Positions 1-8,260 of a DNA stretch of 27,564 nucleotides are shown here, in pieces; the stretch's first letter is position 1, and every line of letters begins with the position of its first letter. The DNA is from JANYGM01 sp043764015 (lineage in GTDB: Bacteria; Bacteroidota; Bacteroidia; Cytophagales; Thermonemataceae). A program made the translations under genes and the position numbers. The notes beneath the pieces were generated by a model that saw only the letters and a program-made list of their open reading frames with translations, had not been told where the DNA came from and did not search any database. Location: NCBI GenBank assembly GCA_043764015.1, contig JAYUKY010000120.1, positions 1 through 27,564 of the forward strand. Direction: 5' to 3'.

Positions 1-96
1 AGAAAAAAACAGAAAATGCCGTTGTGATGATAAAATTAGCTTTTATAAGCATGATTTTAAATCACTTGTAAAGAGAAATAGTTTCTAAACATACTC
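1..96 (+). mobile_element. 3' end of an IS element (IS5-family-like), cut by window edge
   Basis: The last 21 bases (76-96) are, in reverse complement, identical to bases 27435-27455 at the other end of the window; the tip reads GAGTATGTTTAGAAACTA. Each tip is bordered by TAA (97-99 here). Just inside the tip lies the end of an open frame that resembles a DDE transposase C-terminus. A terminal inverted repeat of about 20 bp beginning GAG, with a three-base TNA target, fits the IS1031-type branch of the IS5 family; the family is my inference. The insertion interrupts the ABC ATPase gene to its right. Confidence 0.7.
3..71 (+). CDS. Transposase, C-terminal fragment (partial at window edge)
   Basis: The open frame runs from the window edge to TAA at 69-71, five bases before the terminal repeat. 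It encodes 22 residues containing ENAVVMIKLAFISMIL. That resembles the C-terminal helix of IS5-type DDE transposases, which often end in a pattern like 'NAEAMIKLAMIRLMLKRL'. Only this tail is visible, so no catalytic residue can be checked. The assignment rests on the tail plus its position next to an IS-like terminal repeat. Confidence 0.5.
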   Translation, partial: KKTENAVVMIKLAFISMILNHL

Positions 97-364
97 TAAC
101 ATCATCTATCCAAACCTCGCCATAATTAGGGTAAATCACGCAACCCAACAGAGAAAGTAAAGTTGTTTTTCCAGAGCCAGACGGACCAATAATTAGGAGC
201 ATTTCACCTGCTCGCAACTCCATAGAACTTGCTTTGAGCGCAACAATGGTTGTATCTCCGACTTTATATTCCTTCCCAGCATCTACAACTTTCGCAACAA
301 CTTTATGCTCACTTGTGGCAGCAGGCGGATTTATGGTTGTGGCTGATGTAGTCGTTTGTTCCAT
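62..364 (-). pseudogene. ABC exporter ATP-binding subunit, 3' end lost to IS insertion
   Basis: This is the N-terminal part of an ABC transporter ATPase of the LolD/MacB/DevA type. It holds the Walker A motif GPSGSGKT followed by TLLSLLG and GEVWIDD, then breaks. The Q-loop, LSGGQ signature, Walker B and H-loop are absent, so it cannot hydrolyse ATP. Native sequence ends near base 100; the final residues to the stop at 62 are read from the inserted IS end. I start at ATG 364 (MEQTTTS); a GTG at 403 is also in frame. It follows the P-type ATPase gene by 100 bases on the same strand. The TolC-like remnant at 27265 is probably from the same exporter operon. Confidence 0.85.
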
Positions 365-464
365 ATTGATAGATTTAAAAACAAAAGTGCGACTTATTTT
401 CACCTAAAATCTTATATAATTGGTGGAATAATTTGTATAATTTTTTGACATATTAACCGTTTAC

Positions 465-3023
465 TTATACTCTTCTTTTCGTCCATTTGACTACTTCAAA
501 CCAAATAACACTTACAAATCCCACTAAAATACATATTCCCAACTGAAATATATTTAAGTGTTCAAATTGAAAGAATTTTGTAACTGGTGGCACATACAAA
601 ATAATACCTGAAAGGCTCACAGTAATCAAAATGATGATTAAAACCATAGGATTTTTATGCTTTAAGGTCGTCCAAATGGAATAATAGAAGGAACGGTTGA
701 TAAGTGTAAGGAAAATGTTAGCTACAATAAGTGTCGTAAACGTCATTGTTCTTGTTAATGCCTCATCTAAGCCCAAATAAAGCGCATATTGATAGATAAA
801 AAGCACTCCAATAGTAATTACTAAGCCCTGAATGATGCTTGTAGAGAGTTCTTTCCAGTTAAAAAACGTAGTTGTAAGCGGTTTTGGCGGTGCTGACATT
901 GTATTTTTTTCTATTGGTTCTCCTTCGTAAATAATGGAGCAAGTAGGACCCATTATAAGTTCCAAAAAGATAATATGCAAAGGAGAAAATATGTTTGGAT
1001 ATGCCCAACCAAGTGCCAAAGGAATGAAAACAACGAGTATAATAGGAATATGAATAGAAATAATATACTGAATTGCCTTCTTTAAGTTGGTATAAATCTT
1101 CCTTCCCATTGAAATAGCGACCACCATTTTAGATAAATCATCTTTCAAAAGTATCAAAGAGGCTGCTTGTTTGGCTATTTCAGTACCTTTTATGCCCATA
1201 GCTATCCCAATATGCGCCGCTTTGAGCGCAGGACCATCATTTACGCCATCTCCTGTCATTGCGACTATCTGTTTTTGCGCTTTTAGGGCTTCTATTATCT
1301 TTAATTTGGCTTCTGGGAACATTCTAACGAATAAATTAGTCTCCATAACGCACTTTTTAAGGTCTTTTTTGTCTAATTTCATCAAATCTTCCCCTAAAAT
1401 ATGCTTTTCATAGCCTACAAAGCCTATTTGTTTGGCTATTGCGGTGGTTGTTTCCGCATTATCACCTGTAATTATCTTTACAGAAATCCCTGCTGTATAA
1501 AAATTTTGCAAAACTTTCTGTATATTTTCCTTTGGAGGGTCATAAAAAGCCAATATTCCAACAAATTTAAAGGAAAATCCTTCTTGTTTTTCTGGAAAAT
1601 TAGTTCCTTTAAAGGTTGCTTCTGCCACTCCAAGCACTCGCAAACCCTCACTAGACAAACTTTGGATAATTTTTGTTATTTCTTCTTTCTCTGTTTTTGA
1701 CAAATGCGTTACATTTATCAATGCTTCAGGTGCGCCTTTTGCAGCAATGATTTTATTACCATTTTTATCCGCAAAAATATGCGTCATCATAGGCGGAACA
1801 CCTGCTAAAGCATATTCGTGGACGAGTTTATAGTCTTTACGAGTGTCTTTTTGTGTAGTTTTTGTATAAATTTCGTGTAATGCTACCTCCATAGGGTCAA
1901 AAGGGATAGGCTCACTTGCAAACATAGACACCATAATGAGCTTTTTAGTGTCTTCATCAAGTTTTTTACTTAAATCAGAGAGTTTTTTAATGTCTTTATT
2001 TGTATTTTTAGTATCTTCATTGATGTTTTCAGTCAAATCAACGAGTTTTTTAGTAGAAAAAACATACATTTTAGCCAAACTCATCTTATTTTCAGTCAAA
2101 GTTCCCGTTTTGTCAGTACAAATAACGGTTGCGCTACCCAAAGTTTCAACTGTTTTCATTTGTTTTACAATAATTCCTTGCTTCATAAGTCGCCACGCAC
2201 CAAGTGCCATAAAAGTTGTAAAGGCAACAGGGATTTCTTCAGGTAAAATACTCATTGCTAAGGTCAAAGCTTTGAGCAAACTATCCAAAATATTGAGAGA
2301 TTTAGCGTAATTGATGCCCCAAACAACCAAAAATACGCATCCTCCAATAATTGCCATCTTCTTTACAAAGTTCGCTATTTGTATTTCTAATGGTGTTTTT
2401 TCTTCTTTGATGCGTTCAAGGCTTTTTCCTATTTTCCCAAGCTTGGTTTCATTGCCTATTTTGATAATTTCTGCTATTGCAAGCCCACTTGCAACGGTTG
2501 TACCAAGATAAACTTCTTTATTTTCTGTATTTTTATCCTTAAAAACGGCAAAAGATTCCCCTGTGAGGATAGATTCATTCACAGAAAAATCATTTGAATG
2601 TATAATAACGGCATCAGCACTAATAGAAGTGCCTTCTTCTACCATAATATTGTCTCCCATAACCAATTCTTCACTTTTGACTTTTATAATTTTGCTATCA
2701 CGAATGACTTTTGCGGAAGGTTTGGCGTAATCTTTGAGTTTTTCTAAGGCGTTTTTGCTTCTTGAGTATTGATAAAGAGAAATAGAAGTCTGAAAAATAA
2801 TTGCACAAGACAAAAATATGCCATCTCCAGTCTTTCCGCTAATAAAATAAATAGAAGAAGCGACTAAAAGAAGCACCATCATAGGGTCTGTAATCAAACG
2901 TATGAGTGTTGATAAGAACTCACTTTGTTTTTTGTAGGATAATTCATTCTTTCCGTGCTTATGACGTGATGCAACTACCTGTGAATGCGTTAAACCTTGT
3001 ATATTAAAAGTATTTTCAGTCAT
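465..3023 (-). CDS. Cation-transporting P-type ATPase (P2/Ca2+-type)
   Basis: This P-type ATPase has 852 residues and is close to full length for the P2 group. Visible motifs are TGES (about 154-157, actuator domain), PEEIP in M4 (about 261-265, ion site of the Ca2+/Mn2+-type group), DKTGTLTE (phosphorylated Asp about 304) and TGDGVND (about 590-596), with six C-terminal membrane helices. It should pump a divalent cation, or maintain ion balance, at the inner membrane; the ion is not proven. A charged insert (about 330-365, rich in DTKKL/DLSKK) follows the phosphorylation site. I chose ATG 3023 over an in-frame GTG at 3044 because the upstream stop lies ten bases before it. It is cotranscribed with the AI-2E gene. 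Confidence 0.9.
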   Translation of the reverse strand: MTENTFNIQGLTHSQVVASRHKHGKNELSYKKQSEFLSTLIRLITDPMMVLLLVASSIYFISGKTGDGIFLSCAIIFQTSISLYQYSRSKNALEKLKDYAKPSAKVIRDSKIIKVKSEELVMGDNIMVEEGTSISADAVIIHSNDFSVNESILTGESFAVFKDKNTENKEVYLGTTVASGLAIAEIIKIGNETKLGKIGKSLERIKEEKTPLEIQIANFVKKMAIIGGCVFLVVWGINYAKSLNILDSLLKALTLAMSILPEEIPVAFTTFMALGAWRLMKQGIIVKQMKTVETLGSATVICTDKTGTLTENKMSLAKMYVFSTKKLVDLTENINEDTKNTNKDIKKLSDLSKKLDEDTKKLIMVSMFASEPIPFDPMEVALHEIYTKTTQKDTRKDYKLVHEYALAGVPPMMTHIFADKNGNKIIAAKGAPEALINVTHLSKTEKEEITKIIQSLSSEGLRVLGVAEATFKGTNFPEKQEGFSFKFVGILAFYDPPKENIQKVLQNFYTAGISVKIITGDNAETTTAIAKQIGFVGYEKHILGEDLMKLDKKDLKKCVMETNLFVRMFPEAKLKIIEALKAQKQIVAMTGDGVNDGPALKAAHIGIAMGIKGTEIAKQAASLILLKDDLSKMVVAISMGRKIYTNLKKAIQYIISIHIPIILVVFIPLALGWAYPNIFSPLHIIFLELIMGPTCSIIYEGEPIEKNTMSAPPKPLTTTFFNWKELSTSIIQGLVITIGVLFIYQYALYLGLDEALTRTMTFTTLIVANIFLTLINRSFYYSIWTTLKHKNPMVLIIILITVSLSGIILYVPPVTKFFQFEHLNIFQLGICILVGFVSVIWFEVVKWTKRRV

Positions 3024-3033
3024 TATTTTTAAT

Positions 3034-4101
3034 TTATTTATCACCCAATAACAAACTCCACGTTTTCATAGAGCTACTATGGTCAGCAATTAGCTTTATT
3101 ATACTTACAAAAGGAATAAAAAGTATCATTCCTGCCGCTCCCCATAAGATACCACCTATTATTATGCTAACAATTATCACTAAAGTATTGATTTTCAGTC
3201 TTCCGCCCACCGCAAAAGGAAATATTACATAAGATTCTAGGGTTTGCACCACGCCAAACATTATTAAAACGCTAATTGGATACCAAATAGAACCAAACTC
3301 TGCCCAAGAAACCGCCACAGGAAGCATTGCGGCAATCATTATTCCTACATAAGGTATAAAAGTGAGGATAGAAGCTATAAAACCAAACAAAAAAGGGTGT
3401 GGCACACCTATTATGAGCAGTCCAACGCTATTTAAAATACCCACAATCAAGTAAACAAGTGCCATTCCTTTGATAAAATTGTAGTACGCTTGAATTGTTT
3501 GTACCAAAATCTCGTGTATTTCTGTTTGTTTTTCTTCTGCAAAGATACCGTATAATACTTTTACAAGCATAGTACGGTAAAAAAGTATCAATGCAGATAG
3601 TATTGGTACAAGTGCTAGTGCAAAAAGCCCAGCAGAAAGAGAACTGAATGTATTTTTTGCAAAAGAAAACATATTTGTACCAGAATTATCAACAAAATTA
3701 TTTATAAAATTCTGTTGTTTTTCGTTACTTATGCCCAAATTATCAGCAAAATAGTTGGTTATATCAGCAAAAGAGCCATCTAATTTTGCCTTTAAACCTT
3801 CCCACGCACTAGAAAAGCTGATAATTTGCACAAAAAGCAGGTAAATTACACCCAACATCACCAAAATCAACCCTAAAATACAAATTAAGATGCTTAAACT
3901 TCTATTAAGTCCTTTGTTTTCTAGCCAGAGGCATACAGGATATAGCACAAAACTAATAAGTAGGGCAAAACTTAGAGGTATAAACAGCGTTTTCCCAAAA
4001 TAAAGTATCACCGCACCCAAAAAAACGTAGTTGAGTACAGTGAGTAAAGTAGTTTTTTTGTTTTCAATAAGCAAATCAGGGCTGTAGGGCGTTGGTATCA
4101 T
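3034..4101 (-). CDS. AI-2E family (PerM/YdiK-like) membrane protein
   Basis: This protein of about 355 residues has the PF01594 layout: two N-terminal helices (TTLLTVLNYVFLGAVILYF...), a third helix pair, a soluble central part, then several C-terminal helices with the segment GVPHPFLFGFIASILTFIPY, typical of the family. Family members include possible exporters, AI-2 transporters and Na+/H+-linked proteins, so the substrate is unknown. The frame extends upstream to 4221, but ATG 4101 gives the usual family length. It also places the start downstream of a -7 box, so I prefer it. It is first in an operon with the P-type ATPase, ten bases apart, and is preceded by one copy of the shared promoter module. 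Confidence 0.85.
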   Translation of the reverse strand: MIPTPYSPDLLIENKKTTLLTVLNYVFLGAVILYFGKTLFIPLSFALLISFVLYPVCLWLENKGLNRSLSILICILGLILVMLGVIYLLFVQIISFSSAWEGLKAKLDGSFADITNYFADNLGISNEKQQNFINNFVDNSGTNMFSFAKNTFSSLSAGLFALALVPILSALILFYRTMLVKVLYGIFAEEKQTEIHEILVQTIQAYYNFIKGMALVYLIVGILNSVGLLIIGVPHPFLFGFIASILTFIPYVGIMIAAMLPVAVSWAEFGSIWYPISVLIMFGVVQTLESYVIFPFAVGGRLKINTLVIIVSIIIGGILWGAAGMILFIPFVSIIKLIADHSSSMKTWSLLLGDK

Positions 4102-4133
4102 AGTTTTTGTTGATATTGATAAATAGTTAGGGG

Positions 4134-4197
4134 CAAAATTGCGAAAGATTTTTGGCGAAAGATTTATACAATTTTGAAAAAGGTTTGTATAATTCAT
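4134..4197 (-). promoter_or_regulatory. Shared stress-promoter module, copy for AI-2E/P-ATPase operon
   Basis: Read on the minus strand, the box ATGAATTATACAA begins 63 bases before the last G of the -7 box CAATTTTG. The middle element reads AAATTGTATAA, two bases off its usual place. ATG of the AI-2E gene follows about 30 bases downstream. It is back to back with the module facing the AraC gene. Confidence 0.65.
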
Positions 4198-4271
4198 ACT
4201 CATTTGTAGGGGGAACTTCACGAAAGCTGCTGGCTATTCGTGACTACAATTTTGATTTTAAATATTTACGT

Positions 4272-4334
4272 GTGAATTATATAACTTTCCACAGAGTTAT
4301 GTAATAATATCTACTAAAATAATGGCTATTTTTG
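4272..4334 (+). promoter_or_regulatory. Shared stress-promoter module, copy for AraC/kinase operon
   Basis: The box GTGAATTATATAA is followed by GTTATGTAAT and the -7 box TATTTTTG, which matches TAnnTTTG fully. The distance from box start to last G is 62, and from middle G to last G is 33. Because the regulator's own operon carries the module, autoregulation is possible. Confidence 0.65.
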
Positions 4335-4386
4335 TGAGAAATTACGTTAAAATCTCTCTGAAATACCATTAAAAAAATACACCAAT

Positions 4387-4947
4387 TTGAAACTTTTTAT
4401 CAAAAATATGGTCTCTAACCGTTGTAAAATGGTGGTTAAAGACATACTCAAACAACTAGAACTGCATTTTGTCTTGGTGGATTTGGGCGAAGTAGATATT
4501 ATGGAAGACATCTCCATAATGCAAAAAGAAGAACTAAAAACACTCCTAAAAGCTGCTGGATTAGACCTTATGGACGACAAACGTGCCGTTCTCATTGAAA
4601 AAATAAAAAATGCTGTTATAGAAATGGTGCATCATTCTGACGAAGTGATGAAAGTCAATTTTTCTGACTTTTTGAGCGAAAAACTCAACCACGACTACAC
4701 CTATCTTGCCAATCTTTTCTCCGAAATTCAAGGCACAACCATAGAACAGTTTGTTATTTCGCACAAAGTAGAACGCATCAAAGAACTGATTATTTATGGA
4801 GAACTGAATATTACGGAAATTGCTTGGAAAATGAATTATAGCAGCGTGGCGCATCTTTCAAACCAATTTAAAAAAGTGACAGGACTTGCACCCTCCCATT
4901 TTAAACAACTCAAAGACAAAAGAAGACAACCAATAGAAGATATTTGA
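4387..4947 (+). CDS. AraC-type helix-turn-helix transcriptional regulator
   Basis: This 186-residue protein has a C-terminal AraC/XylS double helix-turn-helix (about 95-180): YTYLANLFSEIQGTT, ELNITEIAWKMNYSSVAHLS and FKKVTGLAPSHFK. The N-terminal half is not a sugar-binding cupin. It begins MKLFIKNMVSNRC, like a Bacteroidota subgroup that, as I recall, starts MKLFIKNMVCxRC, a metal- or redox-looking motif; here the first Cys is Ser. The start is a TTG at 4387, chosen because it preserves this N-terminus; ATG 4408 is the alternative. The stop is four bases before the sensor kinase start, so the two are one operon. It is the best local candidate to bind the shared promoter module, by inference only. 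Confidence 0.85.
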   Translation: MKLFIKNMVSNRCKMVVKDILKQLELHFVLVDLGEVDIMEDISIMQKEELKTLLKAAGLDLMDDKRAVLIEKIKNAVIEMVHHSDEVMKVNFSDFLSEKLNHDYTYLANLFSEIQGTTIEQFVISHKVERIKELIIYGELNITEIAWKMNYSSVAHLSNQFKKVTGLAPSHFKQLKDKRRQPIEDI

Positions 4948-4951
4948 TAAA

Positions 4952-7273
4952 ATGAACGACATCAATACAAATACCAATGAATCTCATTATGTGCGTAACC
5001 TTGTGGAGGCGAGCCTTGACCCACTTATTGTAATTAGTAAGCTAGGGAAAATTACGGATATGAACGAGGCATTTATGAAAGCTACAGACAAAACTCGCAA
5101 ACAATTACTGCATACAGAATTTTCTATCTACTTTACAGACCCTGAAAAGGCTTGTGAAGTATATAAAGAAGTATTTAAGAAAGGCTTTGTATTTAATTAC
5201 CCGCTTACTATTATTGACCATACAGACACAGAAGTAATGTTTAATGGTGCAGTTTATAAAGATGATAACGGAAACGTCTTAGGGGCAGTAGTGGTGGCAA
5301 GAGTTGTTACGGAACAAAGAAGAATAGAAAAGGAATTGAGAGAGGCAATAGAAAACGCTGAAATAGCCAAAATCATTGCAGAAAAAGAAAAAGAAAAAGC
5401 AGAAGTTGCCAAAACAGTCGCTGAAGCAGAAAAAGAAAAAGCGGAAATAGCCAGGCTTTTAGCTCAAAAAGAAAAAGAAAAAGCGGAAATAGCTAGACTT
5501 GCCGCTCAGAAAGAAAAAGAAAATGCTGAAATAGCTAGGCTTTTAGCTCAAAGAGAAAAAGAAAAAGCAGAAATAGCTAGGCTTGCCGCTCAAAAAGAAA
5601 AAGAAAAAGCAGAAATAGCTCGTATTATTGCACAACACGAGAAAGATAGAGCAGAAATAGCCACCATTATAGCAGAAGAAGCACAAAATAAAGCGGAACT
5701 TGCTACTATTGTGGCTGAAAATGCCACTATTATTGCAGAAGATGCCGTAAAATCCAAGCAACAATTTCTGTCTAATATGAGCCACGAGATAAGAACACCT
5801 ATGAATGCCATTATTGGTTTTACAAAGGTGCTACTAAAAACGGACCTTTCTATCAAGCAAGCCGAGTACCTAAACGCCATAAAAATGAGTGGTGATGCCT
5901 TGATTGTACTTATAAATGATATTTTGGACTTGGCTAAGGTTGATGCTGGCAAAATGACTTTTGAGCAAAATCCGTTTAAACTCAAAGCCTCTATTGCTTC
6001 AATGCTACATTTGTTTGAGCCTAAAATAGAAGAAAAAAATCTTAAACTTATCAAAGAATATGATAAAAGAATTCCTGATGTACTTTTAGGCGACCCTGTA
6101 CGGTTGCACCAAATTATCCTTAATCTCGTCAGTAATGCCGTAAAATTCACTTCTGAAGGCAGTATTACGGTGAGTGTAAATCTTTTGAGTGAAGATGAAG
6201 ATAAAGTAAAAATACAGTTTTCTGTGAAAGATACAGGAATAGGCATCAAACCAGAGAAAATAAACGGAATATTTGAGAATTTTCAACAAGCATCAAGTGG
6301 CACTTCACGCATTTATGGCGGCACTGGGCTTGGGCTTGCCATTGTAAAACAACTTATTGTGCCACAAGGAGGCTCTGTGAGTGTTGCTAGTACCTTAAAT
6401 GAAGGTTCTGACTTTAGTTTTATTTTGGATTTTCAAAAAACAAACGCCACAAATACCACAGATATAGAAATTATGGAACAAGATACAGCCAAGAAAAATA
6501 TCCGAGTGCTTGTAGTAGAAGATATTGCCCTCAACCAACTTCTAATGAAAACTTTGTTAGATGATTTTGGTTTTGAGAGAGATATTGCCTCCAACGGCAA
6601 AATAGCCATAGAAAAACTAGCACAAAATCAGTATGATATTATTCTTATGGATTTGCAAATGCCCGAAATGAACGGTTTTCAGGCAACAGACCACATAAGA
6701 AACGTATTAAAACTAGATATTCCTATTATTGCCCTTACCGCAGACGTGACGACAGTGGATTTGGCTAAGTGCAAAGCCGTAGGAATGAATGACTATATTG
6801 CTAAACCCGTTGATGAAAGACTTCTTTATAGCAAAATAATGGCACTTTTTCAAAAACCAACACCTGCCGCCATTACAGCAGCTGCGACTGTTGTCAATGA
6901 AGAAATAAAACAAATGCGTTGTATTGATTTGGCTTATCTCATCAAACGCACAAAGTCTGACCCTGCGCTAATGATGGAAATGATTACTTTATATTTGGAG
7001 CAAACGCCGCCACTTATCAACACAATGAAACAGAGTTTTGAGGCGAAAGATTGGAAAACTCTGTATGCTGCTGTTCACAAAATAATCCCTTCTTTTTCTA
7101 TTATGGGCATCAATAGTGATTTTGAGAATTTAGCTAAAAAAGTGCAAGATTATGCCAGTACGCAGGTTCAAATAGAAAATATAGGTGAAATGGTTGGGCA
7201 AATAGAAAGCGTTTGTACGCAAGCCTGCCAAGAACTTACTATTGAACTTGATTTAATAAAAAATATAAAATAA
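4952..7273 (+). CDS. Hybrid sensor histidine kinase: PAS, coiled coil, HisKA, HATPase, REC, HPt
   Basis: This 773-residue cytoplasmic phosphorelay protein has no membrane segment. It carries PAS (about 13-125), a long coiled coil of 14-residue repeats (about 145-256), and HisKA with SHEIRTPMN (phospho-His 278). HATPase_c follows with NLVSNAVKFT, DTGIGI and GGTGLGLAIV, then a receiver with LVVEDIALNQ, phospho-Asp 567 in ILMDLQMPEMNG and AKPVD, and a C-terminal HPt domain with His 709 in AAVHKIIPSF. All catalytic residues look intact. The HPt can hand phosphate to a separate receiver, and the single-domain regulator at 7394 is an obvious partner. The gene lies four bases after the AraC regulator. 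The signal sensed by PAS is unknown. Confidence 0.93.
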   Translation: MNDINTNTNESHYVRNLVEASLDPLIVISKLGKITDMNEAFMKATDKTRKQLLHTEFSIYFTDPEKACEVYKEVFKKGFVFNYPLTIIDHTDTEVMFNGAVYKDDNGNVLGAVVVARVVTEQRRIEKELREAIENAEIAKIIAEKEKEKAEVAKTVAEAEKEKAEIARLLAQKEKEKAEIARLAAQKEKENAEIARLLAQREKEKAEIARLAAQKEKEKAEIARIIAQHEKDRAEIATIIAEEAQNKAELATIVAENATIIAEDAVKSKQQFLSNMSHEIRTPMNAIIGFTKVLLKTDLSIKQAEYLNAIKMSGDALIVLINDILDLAKVDAGKMTFEQNPFKLKASIASMLHLFEPKIEEKNLKLIKEYDKRIPDVLLGDPVRLHQIILNLVSNAVKFTSEGSITVSVNLLSEDEDKVKIQFSVKDTGIGIKPEKINGIFENFQQASSGTSRIYGGTGLGLAIVKQLIVPQGGSVSVASTLNEGSDFSFILDFQKTNATNTTDIEIMEQDTAKKNIRVLVVEDIALNQLLMKTLLDDFGFERDIASNGKIAIEKLAQNQYDIILMDLQMPEMNGFQATDHIRNVLKLDIPIIALTADVTTVDLAKCKAVGMNDYIAKPVDERLLYSKIMALFQKPTPAAITAAATVVNEEIKQMRCIDLAYLIKRTKSDPALMMEMITLYLEQTPPLINTMKQSFEAKDWKTLYAAVHKIIPSFSIMGINSDFENLAKKVQDYASTQVQIENIGEMVGQIESVCTQACQELTIELDLIKNIK
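5384..5719 (+). repeat. Eight tandem 42-bp repeats inside the kinase gene
   Basis: Eight consecutive 42-base units each encode 14 residues close to KEKEKAEIARLLAQ, forming a continuous charged helix between PAS and HisKA. The middle units are most alike at DNA level (units 3-6 differ by few bases); the outer ones diverge (HEKDRAEIATIIAE, EAQNKAELATIVAE). A partial unit precedes them at 5354-5383. The length of 14 residues is four helical turns, or two heptads, so gain or loss of a unit would keep frame and coiled-coil phase. Confidence 0.92.
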
Positions 7274-7275
7274 AC

Positions 7276-7346
7276 AGCCCCTAAATACCCAAAGGGGACT
7301 TTAATACAAACTTTTTGTATTTGCTCCCTTTCGGGGCTGGGAGCTT
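7276..7346 (+). terminator. Competing hairpins between kinase and response regulator
   Basis: One fold nests AGCCCC/GGGGCT (7276-7281 with 7333-7338), AAAGGGGA with TCCCTTT (7291-7298 with 7325-7331) and ATACAAA/TTTGTAT (7304-7310 with 7314-7320). A second fold pairs GCTCCC (7323-7328) with GGGAGC (7339-7344), followed by TTTTAT. The two folds share bases and exclude each other. It may be a terminator or an attenuator controlling read-through into the response regulator. Confidence 0.5.
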
Positions 7347-7393
7347 TTATAACCTACAATACAAATATCAACTCAGTCAAAATAAATAAATTA

Positions 7394-7828
7394 GTGAATA
7401 CGTACGAAAAAATTAGTATCTTTTTGGTAGATGATGACGCATTGTTTTTGAAATCCCTAGAAATAGAGTTTTTGCAACACGCTGACTTTATTATCCACAC
7501 TTTCCCTACGGGTGAGAGTTGCCTCAAAAATCTTCACCTAAATCCTGATATCATCATTCTTGATTATCATCTGGACGGTATTGTGGAAGGCGCAATGAAT
7601 GGTATAGCAACCTTAGACAAAATCAAGGAACACAATCTTGGTATTCCTGTCATTATGCTTTCCTCGCAAGATAAGATTGATGTTGCCGTTAATTGTATGC
7701 ACCACATGGCGTTTGATTACGTGGTGAAGAATGAAACCGCTTTTATGCGTCTTCAAAAAATCATTACGAGCATTTTCCAATACAAAAAAATGGAGAAACA
7801 ACTCAAATGGTATATGGAAAGAATGTAG
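7394..7828 (+). CDS. Single-domain response regulator (CheY-like receiver)
   Basis: This 144-residue receiver has the acidic pair in FLVDDDALFLK, phospho-Asp 57 in PDIIILDYHLDG, the Thr/Ser switch region VIMLSSQDK and the Lys in DYVVKNETA. There is no output domain; the C-terminus is a short basic helix. It starts at GTG 7394 (VNTYEKISIFLVDDD); no ATG precedes the first beta strand. It lies 120 bases after the hybrid kinase, on the same strand, and could take phosphate from that kinase's HPt domain. Its own target is unknown, and it may act by protein contact. Confidence 0.85.
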   Translation: MNTYEKISIFLVDDDALFLKSLEIEFLQHADFIIHTFPTGESCLKNLHLNPDIIILDYHLDGIVEGAMNGIATLDKIKEHNLGIPVIMLSSQDKIDVAVNCMHHMAFDYVVKNETAFMRLQKIITSIFQYKKMEKQLKWYMERM

Positions 7829-7832
7829 TTGA

Positions 7833-7870
7833 AAAAAGCCTCAACATTTTGTTGAAGCTTTCTTTTATGT
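7833..7870 (+). terminator. Terminator after the response regulator
   Basis: AAAGCCTCAAC and GTTGAAGCTTT form a stem with one mismatch and an ATTTT loop, followed by a T-rich tract (cttttatgtttttatttttt). Confidence 0.7.
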
Positions 7871-8041
7871 TTTTATTTTTTATCTAAATGAGCGTTTTTA
7901 TAATCCTAAAATTATACAATAAACATACAAATAATACAAAATAAATATTATCTTATAAATAAATTTTTTACCTTTTATAAGAAAAAATACAAAAATCTAT
8001 GAAATCAACACATTATTATCAATAAAAATTTCTATAAAAAT
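7871..8041. other. AT-rich spacer without recognised genes
   Basis: This is very AT-rich sequence between the response-regulator terminator and the first promoter module of the small-gene cluster. I see no open frame or hairpin worth naming. Confidence 0.5.
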
Positions 8042-8110
8042 AGGAATAATACAACTTTATTGGAAAATTTTGTAATGACTATCAGCCCAAATAGTGCCAC
8101 CTTTGCATTA
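8042..8110 (+). promoter_or_regulatory. Shared stress-promoter module, copy for candidate small RNA
   Basis: AGGAATAATACAA, then ATTTTGTAAT, then the -7 box CACCTTTGCATTA. Spacing is exactly 63 (box start to last G) and 33 (middle G to last G), as in the copies at 8261, 8907 and 10619. No open frame follows before the terminator at 8184-8239. Confidence 0.75.
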
Positions 8111-8111
8111 T

Positions 8112-8239
8112 TCAATTACAAATTACTAAAATACAGAAAAATTGAGCCTAGAAATATAGATAAAATGTTGTAAATTTTAGCACAGAGATAATAGTTACTA
8201 ATTTATGGAAAGTTCCACTGTTTTGCGGTGGTTTTTTTT
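8112..8239 (+). ncRNA. Candidate stress-induced small RNA, about 128 nt
   Basis: A promoter module ends at about 8110 and a strong terminator ends at 8239, and no credible reading frame lies between them. The predicted transcript is about 128 nt. Its 3' half, GAGATAATAGTTACTAATTT plus the hairpin, is shared with the 3' ends of two protein genes (8805-8874 and 18402-18473). Alternatively this is the shell of a duplicated gene whose coding part was deleted, because the bases after the -7 box resemble those before the PepSY-like pseudogene. Boundaries are predicted, not seen. Confidence 0.5.
8184..8239 (+). terminator. Conserved 3' element, copy 1
   Basis: The conserved leader GAGATAATAGTTACTAATTT is followed by the hairpin CCACTG-TTTT-GCGGTGG with one mispairing and a run of eight T. 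It is related to the copies at 8805-8874 and 18402-18473. Confidence 0.7.
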
Positions 8240-8260
8240 GTTTATTGTTTTCTAAAATAT

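Noticed and set aside
5543..6249. Long antisense frames opposite the kinase gene
   Set aside because: Created by the repetitive, A-rich codons of the coiled coil; Phe/Ser/Cys-rich nonsense without start context.
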